Source of the DNA: Methylophilus sp. QUAN
GTDB lineage: Bacteria > Pseudomonadota > Gammaproteobacteria > Burkholderiales > Methylophilaceae
NCBI RefSeq assembly: GCF_015354445.1
Contig: NZ_JADKYT010000002.1
Span: 744,001 to 808,000, forward strand
Length of the DNA stretch: 64,000 nucleotides
Reading direction: 5' to 3'
The notes under the pieces are model-generated. The model saw only the letters and a program-made list of their open reading frames with translations, did not search any database and had not been told where the DNA came from. A program made the position numbers and the translations under genes. Below are positions 18,013 through 26,158 of the stretch, piece by piece; within the stretch, counting starts at the first letter, position 1; every line of letters starts with the position of its first letter.

Positions 18013-19294
18013 GCGAGTACTTAGACGGGTATTTGCGCTCGCAGATGTTAACTCCATGTATGCCTCCTGCGAGGAAGCATTCCGTCCAGACATCCGTGGC
18101 AAACCAGTTGTCGTCTTATCTAATAATGACGGCTGCGTCATTGCACAAAACAAGCTTGCTAAAGCCACCTTAGAAATCTATATGGCTAGACCTTGGTTTG
18201 AAATCAAGGAAGAAGCTGAGAAGCTTGGCACCATAGTGTTCTCATCTAACTACGAGCTGTACGCAAACATGAGCAATCGATTTGCAGCAGTGATGTCCAG
18301 ATACTCACCACGCATGGAGAAGTATTCCATTGATGAGGTCTTTCTAGAAATGACCGGTATTCATGTCAATTACACCGATTATGGCCAGACCATCAGACAG
18401 GATGTGAAAGCCTCTACAGGCCTGCCTATCTGTGTGGGGTTTGGTTACAGCAAGACTTTATCAAAACTCGCTAATCATTGCGCCAAGAAGCAGGACCACT
18501 GGAATGGCGTATGTGACTTCACCTCCATGTCGGAAGATGAGATTGATGCCATCCTGGCAACATTACCAGTTGATAAAGTCTGGGGAGTAGGTAGTAGGCT
18601 TGCTGCCAGACTTAATAAGCTCGGTGTACATAGTGTGTTACGCCTTAAATACGCTGATCCGAAACGTATTCGTGATGAGTTCGGTGTGCTTCTGGAACGT
18701 ACAGTAAGAGAGCTCAATGGTGAAGTCTGGATTGAGATGGAAGATGAGCTGCCTGAAGCCAAGCAGGTAATGAGCTCTCGTTCATTTGGCGTACGTGCCT
18801 CTACTATGGAAGACCTAAGCCAAGCAGTGGCTTTCCACGCCAGCATTGCAGCTGAACGAATGCGAGGTAAAGGTTTATATGCGAACGGTGTCTATGTCTT
18901 TGCCCAGAACAGTCCACATGACCAGGCAGAATATTACTCTGGCCAGTTATCAGTAGGCTTTCCAGCGGCAACGAACTCGACAACCAAAATCATTAAAACA
19001 GCATTATGGCTTTTAAAGAAAATCTACCGACCAGGTGTTTATTATCAAAAGTGCGGTGTAATGTTGCTGGATACTGTTTCAAGCTGTGGTTTGCAAAGCG
19101 ATATGTTTGGTTTCACCGAAGGTGATCCAAAATCTGAAGCCTTGATGGATGTCATGGATCGTATCAAACAAAAGTACCCAAACAATCCAGTTAAGTCTGC
19201 CGCTGAAGGCAAAGTTCAGGCATGGAAGATGCAACGTAACTACCTCAGTCCCAATTACACTGGCAGTTGGAATGAACTATTGGAAGTGCGGTAA
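17990..19294 (+). CDS. umuC: UmuC, Y-family DNA polymerase subunit
   Basis: UmuC is the catalytic subunit of error-prone polymerase V. The active-site motif ADVNSMYASCEEAF (Asp19) and the second acidic motif YSIDEVFLEM are present, followed by the little-finger region and the UmuC C-terminal extension (about residues 320-434). The length of 434 residues is normal. The start lies inside umuD by 23 bases; the first residues before FALADVN are unusually long for the family, so the start could be a few codons later. Confidence 0.93.
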   Translation: MQLFHSLKRVLRRVFALADVNSMYASCEEAFRPDIRGKPVVVLSNNDGCVIAQNKLAKATLEIYMARPWFEIKEEAEKLGTIVFSSNYELYANMSNRFAAVMSRYSPRMEKYSIDEVFLEMTGIHVNYTDYGQTIRQDVKASTGLPICVGFGYSKTLSKLANHCAKKQDHWNGVCDFTSMSEDEIDAILATLPVDKVWGVGSRLAARLNKLGVHSVLRLKYADPKRIRDEFGVLLERTVRELNGEVWIEMEDELPEAKQVMSSRSFGVRASTMEDLSQAVAFHASIAAERMRGKGLYANGVYVFAQNSPHDQAEYYSGQLSVGFPAATNSTTKIIKTALWLLKKIYRPGVYYQKCGVMLLDTVSSCGLQSDMFGFTEGDPKSEALMDVMDRIKQKYPNNPVKSAAEGKVQAWKMQRNYLSPNYTGSWNELLEVR

Positions 19295-19345
19295 TCTAAG
19301 CTCCATACTGTTTTGGCTGTCTTTCTAAGAGCAAAAGATAGCATC

Positions 19346-19375
19346 TTGAACAAAATCAGAATATGACGTTATAAT
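19346..19375 (+). promoter_or_regulatory. Predicted sigma-70 promoter of ilvB
   Basis: TTGAAC (19346-19351) and TATAAT (19370-19375) are separated by 18 bases. The expected transcript start near 19382 is within a few bases of the leader-peptide ATG at 19384, so the leader could be translated almost without a 5' leader. Confidence 0.65.
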
Positions 19376-19383
19376 CATTACTT

Positions 19384-19509
19384 ATGTTAATTCAAACTCA
19401 ACACACAAAGACTAAAAGCGCTATTTTGAACAGCGCAGGGACATATACGTCTTTAATGTCAGTCGTCGTGGTCGTCTTGACTTCGCCGATGAGTGAGCAT
19501 TTGGAATAG
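19384..19509 (+). CDS. Valine-rich leader peptide of ilvB attenuator
   Basis: This 41-residue open frame contains MSVVVVVLTSP, with five consecutive valine codons (GTC GTC GTG GTC GTC) followed by a leucine codon, the arrangement used by ilv leader peptides to sense charged tRNA-Val and tRNA-Leu. A second in-frame ATG at 19456 would give a 17-residue leader of the same core. It ends 18 bases before a strong terminator. Function by attenuation is inferred from known ilv operons. Confidence 0.8.
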   Translation: MLIQTQHTKTKSAILNSAGTYTSLMSVVVVVLTSPMSEHLE

Positions 19510-19527
19510 TAAAAAAGAATTTATCCC

Positions 19528-19560
19528 AAAACCCCGTCGGCAAAACCGGCGGGGTTTTTT
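19528..19560 (+). terminator. Attenuator terminator before ilvB
   Basis: AAAACCCCGTCGG pairs with CCGGCGGGGTTTT over 13 positions (one G-T pair), with a 5-base loop and a run of six T. It follows the leader peptide and precedes the ilvB start by 48 bases. Confidence 0.9.
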
Positions 19561-19608
19561 GCATCTTGCGACTCGCCGTTTTGAGCAGACTTCAAACGGA
19601 GACTTACA

Positions 19609-21279
19609 ATGGCAATTTACACAGGCGCGCAAATCGCCATCAAGCTACTTGAACGGCAAGGTATCAAGATTATCTCAGGCATTCCAGGCGGGCCTATCCT
19701 ACCGTTCTATGATGCCTTATCTAAATCCGATCAGATCACCCATATTCTGGCGAGACATGAGCAAGGCGCAGGTTTTATCGCACAAGGCATAGCGCGCTCT
19801 ACTGGCTTACCAGCAGTTTGCGTTGCGTCTTCAGGACCAGGGGCTACCAATTTACTGACTGCCATCGCTGACGCCAAACTGGACTCAATCCCGTTAATTG
19901 CAATCACTGGCCAGGTTCCTCAGTCTATGATTGGTACGGATGCTTTTCAGGAAGTTGATACCTATGGCCTATCTCTACCCATCACAAAGCACAACTTTCT
20001 GATTAAGAGTGCTAAGGAATTACTTGACGTTATTCCACGTGCTTTTTCAATTGCCATGTCTGGCAGGCCGGGGCCTGTTTTAATCGACTTACCGAAAGAT
20101 GTTCAAAATGAAATCTTGGACATCAGCGAATTTCCTGAGCCTGGACAAATTGAAGCTCAGCCAAGTCACTCATCCGAGAATAATTATGAGGAAGCTGCGT
20201 CACTAATTAACTCGGCAAAAAGACCTATCCTTTATCTTGGAGGAGGGGTAGTTCATGCCGACTCGGCCGATGCTGCCATTGCATTTGCCGAGAAATCATC
20301 AATCCCGACTGTAATGACCCTGATGGCACTCGGTACCTTACCGATGACACATAGTTTATCTCTTGGAATGCTGGGTATGCATGGCGCGCGCTATACCAAT
20401 CTCGCGTTAGATGAGTGTGACCTGTTGATTGTTGTTGGAGCAAGGCTGGATGATAGAGCAACCGGAAAGATTGAGAAATTCTGTCCGAGGGCCAAGCTCA
20501 TTCACGTAGATATCGATCCTTCGGAAATAGGAAAATTAAGAATGCCGCATTTACCGATAGTTGGCGATGCCGGTCATTTTTTGAAGTCGATTTTGCCAAT
20601 GATAGAGCTGAATCAGCGACCACAATGGATTGAAAGGATCAATGAGCTTAAAACTATACATCCACTATCCAAGCCCGGGATTGATGATATTTCTACGCAT
20701 TTTGGGCTGATAAATGCAGCGGCAAATTGCTTACCCAGTGATGCCATTATCGTTACGGATGTAGGGCAGCATCAGATGTGGGTTGCACAATCATATCCTT
20801 TGAACCGTTCTCGCCACTGGCTAACCTCTGGTGGGCTTGGCACCATGGGATTTGGATTACCTGCGGCTATCGGTGCCGCAGTAGCAAATCCTAAGAAAAC
20901 CGTTGTATGTTTTACTGGTGATGGTTCAATCATGATGAATATTCAGGAATTAGCTACAGCTGCTGAATTGAACGTTAATATCAAAATCATTCTGATGAAT
21001 AACCAATCACTAGGCATGGTTCATCAACAACAAGCTATGTTCTTTGATAAAAGGATTTTTGCGTCTAAATATCAAACTGCTTCGAAATTTATGATGATTG
21101 CAGAGGGATTCGGTATAGCGGCAGTTGATCTGGATACTTCCTCTAATCCGGAGCTAAGCTTAATGAAGGCATTGCAGGGCAGGGGACCCTGCTTAATCCA
21201 CTCAAGCGTAGATATCCATCAACACGTTCTGCCTATCGTTCCGCCAGGAGCGTCGAATTTGGAGATGATTGGTAACTAA
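19609..21279 (+). CDS. ilvB: Acetolactate synthase large subunit
   Basis: Acetolactate synthase makes the first committed intermediate of valine, leucine and isoleucine synthesis. The 556-residue protein has the TPP-dependent layout: N-terminal pyrimidine domain (RHEQGAGFIAQGIAR with the catalytic Glu), central domain, and C-terminal pyrophosphate-binding motif GDGSIMMNIQELATAAELNV. The size and motifs fit the IlvB/IlvG large subunit. No small regulatory subunit gene follows; the next gene is on the other strand, so the regulatory subunit must be elsewhere or absent. The leader peptide and terminator upstream imply control by valine and leucine supply. Confidence 0.9.
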   Translation: MAIYTGAQIAIKLLERQGIKIISGIPGGPILPFYDALSKSDQITHILARHEQGAGFIAQGIARSTGLPAVCVASSGPGATNLLTAIADAKLDSIPLIAITGQVPQSMIGTDAFQEVDTYGLSLPITKHNFLIKSAKELLDVIPRAFSIAMSGRPGPVLIDLPKDVQNEILDISEFPEPGQIEAQPSHSSENNYEEAASLINSAKRPILYLGGGVVHADSADAAIAFAEKSSIPTVMTLMALGTLPMTHSLSLGMLGMHGARYTNLALDECDLLIVVGARLDDRATGKIEKFCPRAKLIHVDIDPSEIGKLRMPHLPIVGDAGHFLKSILPMIELNQRPQWIERINELKTIHPLSKPGIDDISTHFGLINAAANCLPSDAIIVTDVGQHQMWVAQSYPLNRSRHWLTSGGLGTMGFGLPAAIGAAVANPKKTVVCFTGDGSIMMNIQELATAAELNVNIKIILMNNQSLGMVHQQQAMFFDKRIFASKYQTASKFMMIAEGFGIAAVDLDTSSNPELSLMKALQGRGPCLIHSSVDIHQHVLPIVPPGASNLEMIGN

Positions 21280-21311
21280 GCATTAGAGAGACTTACTGAA
21301 CCTGAAGCTGA

Positions 21312-22178
21312 TCAATATCCGCCTTTTTCTTTGAATGCCAGCTGGGTATGCATTTCGTAAGTAAATTTACGGAATGCATCTTCGGCTGCTTGTAAATTGT
21401 ATTCGAACGCAGACTCGTCGAACGGTGCTTCACGACCTAGCAGCCTCCAGATTACCGTTTCGGCTAACTCAACATCTTCAGTGTATCTGAAACGGTGCGG
21501 ATTCCAGGAGCTTGAAGTATCTTCTTCTGAGCCACATGGTTGAATTCGGATTTTGATCATGCCTGGATGATCGGGACTAGTCAGCAGATAAACATTAGCA
21601 GGTTTAACATCAAGAATAATTTCTTCTAATGGCTTGTTACCAATACCGCATACGGGGCAACCGCTTCCGTCAGCGACTTGGTTAGGAACCGTTCTCCATT
21701 CATGTCCTGCGGAGCATTTAAAATTAGCTTTTCCAAACTTGCTTCGAATATTGCTTAGTAGGGTAACGTTTCTTCCCTCTAATCGTTTTCTCATCCAGGT
21801 ATTATTCGCAAGTACATAATCCGGCTCAGGCTCAGGAGGGCGAACGCCGGCGGATTTGGCTGCAGCAATCCCTTTTTCTACAGTGTGCCAATCTAGTTCT
21901 TCAACCTCAATCCGACCCCTATATGGAATAACACTAAGCCCAGTTGAAGCCCAGAAACAAACCTCAGCCCATTGCGTGTCTGCAACTTCATGATATTCCT
22001 TCAACACCCATAGTTGGCCGGACTCTTTGACTATGCGACCCGTGTATTGAGTGAAGTCTGAGTTATGTTCTTTGAGTCGTTTTTCAGGGTTGCGAGTGGT
22101 TATCCCTATCTTGTGCAGTTTAGGATTCGAAGGGTGAACCAAAACATAGATATAACCAGGTTTCATAGGGCTCTGCAT
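21312..22178 (-). CDS. GIY-YIG (T5orf172/MUG113-type) protein with zinc ribbon
   Basis: The 288-residue protein starts with a GIY-YIG-type domain (GYIYVLVHPS...HKIGITTRNPEKRL, residues about 8-33). A zinc-ribbon-like segment follows (FKCSAGHEW...GCPVCG, residues about 155-178), then a second partial repeat (NVYLLTSPDHPGMIKIRIQ). This arrangement resembles nucleases of T5orf172 type found in phages and mobile elements. The role is not known. It lies at the left edge of an accessory region. Confidence 0.7.
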   Translation of the reverse strand: MQSPMKPGYIYVLVHPSNPKLHKIGITTRNPEKRLKEHNSDFTQYTGRIVKESGQLWVLKEYHEVADTQWAEVCFWASTGLSVIPYRGRIEVEELDWHTVEKGIAAAKSAGVRPPEPEPDYVLANNTWMRKRLEGRNVTLLSNIRSKFGKANFKCSAGHEWRTVPNQVADGSGCPVCGIGNKPLEEIILDVKPANVYLLTSPDHPGMIKIRIQPCGSEEDTSSSWNPHRFRYTEDVELAETVIWRLLGREAPFDESAFEYNLQAAEDAFRKFTYEMHTQLAFKEKGGY

Positions 22179-22309
22179 TTGTGAGAAGATGCAGAAATAT
22201 TATGCATAATTAAAGTGCCAGAACTCAATACCCCTTTTTAAATTCTCATTTAACCCAGATATTTATAGGGACTGTGATGAAAAGAATAGGCAATTCAAGG
22301 AGTTTATAT

Positions 22310-22831
22310 ATGGGATATCTTAGAAGATTAATAACCACTTTATCCATCGTTGCTTTTTCCCAACTTGCATATGGGGGAACGCTCAAACAACCAGTGGATG
22401 CTCCAGAATTTATGCAAATCTCAAATTGGATAAATTCCAAGCCATTGAAAATGAGTGAGCAACGTTCAAACGTGGTTTTGGTCGAGTTTTGGACCTATGA
22501 ATGCATCAACTGCTTTCACGCCATGCCCTATACAAAAGAATGGTATAAAAAGTACAAGGATAAAGGTTTAGTGGTTGTGGGCGTGCATACCCCTGAATAT
22601 CCCGAGGAATATGCTCCAGAAAATGTTGTTAAAGCGATTAACAAATTTGATATCCAGTTTCCAGTTGCGCAGGACAATCAATATGCCACCTGGAAGGCAT
22701 ATGGCAATCAATTCTGGCCAGCCCTGTATTTAATTGATAAGAAGGGGAAGATCGTTTACCGCCATTTCGGAGAGGGTAACTATCAGGAAACTGAGTCTGT
22801 AATTCGGAAACTTCTTGCTGAAAAAAGCTGA
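22310..22831 (+). CDS. Secreted thioredoxin-like protein
   Basis: The 173-residue product has a signal peptide (MGYLRRLITTLSIVAF, cleavage near AYGG) and a thioredoxin fold with the active-site motif CINC (TYECINCFHAMPY) and cis-proline segment (WPALYLIDKKGK). The layout matches the TlpA/DipZ-C-terminal type that reduces periplasmic disulfides. The start is ATG 22310, with AAGGAG 7 bases upstream; earlier in-frame starts lack such a site. The client is unknown. Confidence 0.85.
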   Translation: MGYLRRLITTLSIVAFSQLAYGGTLKQPVDAPEFMQISNWINSKPLKMSEQRSNVVLVEFWTYECINCFHAMPYTKEWYKKYKDKGLVVVGVHTPEYPEEYAPENVVKAINKFDIQFPVAQDNQYATWKAYGNQFWPALYLIDKKGKIVYRHFGEGNYQETESVIRKLLAEKS

Positions 22832-23057
22832 TTTTTATCGGTATGATTCTTTTAAGCTGTTTTCCACATGTTCTGTGGATAAAGCGGTGGAATCAGTCTT
22901 GGTAATCGCAATAACTCCATGATTCAAATGATGATTAACGCACTGACTAACTTTTGAACTTCTTAATTTGACTGTATTGGAAAATAGTTTAGGAATGAAC
23001 CAGGTGTATTAACAGAACTACAATTCAACAAATAGATTAAATACCTAAAATAACACT

Positions 23058-23909
23058 GTGCCAACTAACTTCAAATTCTCGAGCTATATTGATATTGGTT
23101 CAATACCAGGTCCTGCTAAATCTGTAGGTGCTCATGTTGCTGCAAAATTAGAATTGTTCAACTCTGATGAGAGAACGCTAACAGATGAACTTTGCGATAT
23201 GCTCTGCATTTGGCTTGGTAAAGAAGGCAAGTTTTTAGATACCTCCCACGGATCGCAAAGCTTTAAATTTACCTTGGGTAAAACAACTGTATCCGAGGAA
23301 GCATTCAACGGTGCTGATTTAGAGCTCATAGTATCTAGTCCTTTGGGCGTAAAGAGATGTTTGATTCAAGCAAAAGTCTTTGATCCAAATACCCAAAAAC
23401 TTCGTTGCGATAGCAAGACGGGCTGGGAAAACCTTCGTAATCAATTGTTATCAGCGAGAAATATTGTTGGTGAATTAGCTTTCTTACTCATTTATGTTCC
23501 TGGAGGTCTTTTAAATAAGAAAAGATATGGCTTTAACACTTATGAACAAGGAGCCGACTATGAGACCTCAAGTTCTATACCTTCTTATTACGGGGCAACT
23601 TTAATCCCTGTAGATAAGCTTCTAGATCCTGCGGGTAATTGGATTGACGGACAAAAAAAGGTATCCAAGTTACATTCAGGTCGATTCAAGCATGGGATCG
23701 CGTTTTGGCGGGTGTTAATTGAGCTTTTGATATGTCGACGTTCGACATGGAAAAATAATAAGGAAGCCAAGCTAACTGATCGAATGCACGCATCAAGGAA
23801 GCTGTCCTTGGGTGTAAGTGAAATAAGTGAAAAAGATTGGAAAACGATTCAATTGATCTCTGGGGAACTATTAACTCCTGAAGAGGAAGATGATGATAGT
23901 TTTGAGTAA
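23058..23909 (+). CDS. Unknown protein, possible PD-(D/E)XK nuclease
   Basis: The 283-residue protein has GADLELIVSS followed by CLIQAKVF, which fits the D-x(n)-Q/E-x-K core of a restriction-like nuclease, with an acidic helix (TDELCDML) before it. It ends in an acidic tail (EEEDDDSFE). The start is a GTG at 23058 without a clear ribosome site. I do not recognise a named family; location beside a toxin-antitoxin pair and a CBASS operon makes a defence role plausible, but this is inference. Confidence 0.55.
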   Translation: MPTNFKFSSYIDIGSIPGPAKSVGAHVAAKLELFNSDERTLTDELCDMLCIWLGKEGKFLDTSHGSQSFKFTLGKTTVSEEAFNGADLELIVSSPLGVKRCLIQAKVFDPNTQKLRCDSKTGWENLRNQLLSARNIVGELAFLLIYVPGGLLNKKRYGFNTYEQGADYETSSSIPSYYGATLIPVDKLLDPAGNWIDGQKKVSKLHSGRFKHGIAFWRVLIELLICRRSTWKNNKEAKLTDRMHASRKLSLGVSEISEKDWKTIQLISGELLTPEEEDDDSFE

Positions 23910-23937
23910 CCCTTTTATTAAGGCAAACTATTTGTCT

Positions 23938-24402
23938 TTATTCAGGATTTCGTAGGCGTGTGTCGAAGATAAAAGGGCGCTCAATATTAAAAGTTACCTG
24001 AGCAAAAGCTGGATGATTCGGATTTATTACCATATTGTATGATTCTGGCATGATAGCTGAGGGAACTTGAATACCTAGATATTTCCCCTCGGCAACGAAT
24101 GAGTCTCCGATTGCCACTGAAGAAGTTGAGCTTGGCAATGCATCCCAATCAGCGGGCAAGTCTTCAACTCTGTATGTGTGATATAACTGAGGATCATCTG
24201 GCAACTCAACTGTTACTAACACCAGATCATTTATCAAAATATTGCTTGTATGAACAAGTTTTTCTAGCGAGCAAATTGCTGGTGTCATACCGACATATAT
24301 CGCTGCGACTCCAATAGAATTCCAACGCCCCCCAAACATTCGCGCGCCAGTACCAATTCGATCAAGCGCGTACTGCTGCTTGGAAATCCGCCACGCCTGC
24401 AT
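23938..24402 (-). CDS. RES-domain toxin
   Basis: The 154-residue protein has the RES pattern: GGRWNSIGVAAIYVG (Arg), SLEKLVH (Glu) and a later serine, in a protein of typical length. RES toxins deplete NAD+ in related systems. It follows its Xre-type antitoxin gene by 2 bases, the standard RES-Xre order. The shared operator-like repeats lie upstream of the antitoxin. Confidence 0.85.
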   Translation of the reverse strand: MQAWRISKQQYALDRIGTGARMFGGRWNSIGVAAIYVGMTPAICSLEKLVHTSNILINDLVLVTVELPDDPQLYHTYRVEDLPADWDALPSSTSSVAIGDSFVAEGKYLGIQVPSAIMPESYNMVINPNHPAFAQVTFNIERPFIFDTRLRNPE

Positions 24403-24404
24403 AA

Positions 24405-24893
24405 TTAGACGGACCCGCCATAAGCAATGGCAGCAAGAACTTTCTTTATTTCATTCGCACCTATCTCGGTATCCAGCAATTGGAGAGGCGCACTTCCTAG
24501 AGCATGATTTTCAGTGAGAAGCCACTGTTTAGCTAGTGCTTCAGAGCCAAATACCGACTCAGCCTCTGATTCAATTAGCGCCACTCTAGCAAGTCTTTCA
24601 GCTTCATAAGGGCCTAATGCAATTTTATTTTTAATTTTTCTGGCTGCAGTAGCTGAGGCAACTCCAATGATTCTAAAAAAGTTTTGGTTTGGTATCTGAA
24701 AAAATTCGCTACCTCCCACTAACATTCGCGGATCCACTCCACCACGAATGATTGAAATTCTTTCGCTAGGATTAGCTCTCACTATGGCTTGATTAAAATT
24801 TTGGTAGGCAGACAGTGCGGATATGCCGGAACGTTTAGTGCGTACTCTCCCAACTGGCGCCGCTCTCGATGCTTTTTGTGCTTTCAGGCTCAT
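24405..24893 (-). CDS. Xre/MbcA/ParS-type antitoxin
   Basis: The 162-residue protein has an N-terminal basic region, a helical DNA-binding part and the C-terminal antitoxin segment (GSEALAKQWLLTENHALGSAPLQLLDTE) that binds the RES toxin. The LGSAPLQLL-type motif is the signature of this antitoxin family. It precedes the toxin gene, so the antitoxin is made first and is expected to repress the pair. Confidence 0.85.
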   Translation of the reverse strand: MSLKAQKASRAAPVGRVRTKRSGISALSAYQNFNQAIVRANPSERISIIRGGVDPRMLVGGSEFFQIPNQNFFRIIGVASATAARKIKNKIALGPYEAERLARVALIESEAESVFGSEALAKQWLLTENHALGSAPLQLLDTEIGANEIKKVLAAIAYGGSV

Positions 24894-24912
24894 ACACTCC
24901 TCTTTGTACTAC

Positions 24913-24961
24913 TCAAATGAGCATTAATTATAAATCAAATGATTAAATCTTACTCAAATAA
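24913..24961. promoter_or_regulatory. Three TCAAATRA repeats upstream of RES-Xre operon
   Basis: TCAAATGA (24913-24920), TCAAATGA (24935-24942) and TCAAATAA (24954-24961) lie in the 290-base gap before the antitoxin start, spaced by about two helical turns. They are candidates for antitoxin binding; the same gap contains the promoter of the CBASS operon on the other strand. Confidence 0.45.
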
Positions 24962-25186
24962 GATGAAAATCTTACTGTTTAAAAATGAAGTTATCATCAG
25001 AAAATTACAATGGCTGTATCACGCATTCTGACCAAAAAAACATATCTTTTGAAAATAATGATAAAAAAATGCTTGATAGGCTTGAAATTCCTACACGGAC
25101 CCCAAATATAGTAATTATGGCCTCCCAAAAACTCAATATCTTGTTTTTCCTAGGCTTAACATTTTCATTTATGTAAGGGGATATAT

Positions 25187-26158
25187 ATGTACTGTCAGCA
25201 ACAGTTCAATGAGTATTACCAAGCAATTAAGATTAATGAAGAGAAAGCCAATTTAATAGAAAAACGCCGTATATTGATCGATGCCTTAAAATCCGGACTG
25301 CCAGAGGACATTCCGAATTGGACATATTTTAATCAAGGCAGTTACGCGATGTTCACGGGAGTGATGCCGTTGGATGGCAATTACGACATTGACGTGGGCC
25401 TCGTATTTGAGATGGATAGATCAAACTACACCCCCTTAGCAATCAAGAAAATTATCTGTAATACTTTAAACAAGGGAAATCGCTCAGTAGAGATCAAATA
25501 TCCATGTGTCCGAGTTAACTACATGAAAGATGGCGAGGTAGATTTTCATGTGGATCTAGCGATTTATTGCAAAGAAGATGATCAATATTACATTGCCAAA
25601 GGTGATTTGAACTCAGAGGAAGATGATACTTTTTGGGAAATTGCAGCGCCTAGAGATTTGATTACCTGGGTACAGGACTGCTTTGAAGGTGATGATCGAA
25701 GCCAATTTAGGCGGGTGCTTTCATACATGAAGCGCTGGAGAAATTTGAAAATCGGCCATTCAAACTTACCTAGTATTGCATTAACCGTATTCGCAGGTGA
25801 GTACTTTGTTCCAAAGTTTGATGTTCTGAATGATAACAAGCCTCGTGACTTGCTAGCGCTCAAGGATTTAGCTACAACAATGAAGAACAAACTAGACTGG
25901 GGAATGTTCAATATTCAACTACCAGTAGCCCCTTATACAAATCTAGCTTCAAAATTAACTGACTTGCAAAAAGAAACACTAAAGGACAAGCTAGAACTTT
26001 TAATAACTGCTTTGGAAGACGCCGAGACAGAAACTGATACACACAAAGCTTGCTGCAAGCTCGCTAAACAACTTGGAGATGATTTCCCAATACCCGAGGC
26101 CGAATCGGCGAAACAAAACGCCCAAAGACCTGTTGTGGTAGCGGGAAGTTCGGCTTGA
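25187..26158 (+). CDS. CBASS CD-NTase (cyclic nucleotide synthase)
   Basis: CD-NTases make cyclic di- or trinucleotides when phage is sensed. The 323-residue protein has the nucleotidyltransferase motif QGSY (Gly51, Ser52), the metal-binding pair Asp67-x-Asp69 (YDIDVGL) and the third acid Asp123 (FHVDLAIY). The C-terminal tail ends VVAGSSA, in keeping with the free tail that Cap2 conjugates in type II CBASS. The clade (A-H) and product cannot be fixed by eye. It is the first gene of a five- or more-gene run, and overlaps the Cap2 gene by 4 bases. Confidence 0.92.
   Translation: MYCQQQFNEYYQAIKINEEKANLIEKRRILIDALKSGLPEDIPNWTYFNQGSYAMFTGVMPLDGNYDIDVGLVFEMDRSNYTPLAIKKIICNTLNKGNRSVEIKYPCVRVNYMKDGEVDFHVDLAIYCKEDDQYYIAKGDLNSEEDDTFWEIAAPRDLITWVQDCFEGDDRSQFRRVLSYMKRWRNLKIGHSNLPSIALTVFAGEYFVPKFDVLNDNKPRDLLALKDLATTMKNKLDWGMFNIQLPVAPYTNLASKLTDLQKETLKDKLELLITALEDAETETDTHKACCKLAKQLGDDFPIPEAESAKQNAQRPVVVAGSSA

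Noticed and set aside
24985..25176. 63-residue open frame upstream of the CD-NTase
   Set aside because: AT-rich, no ribosome site and no recognisable feature; it is in the promoter region of the CBASS operon.
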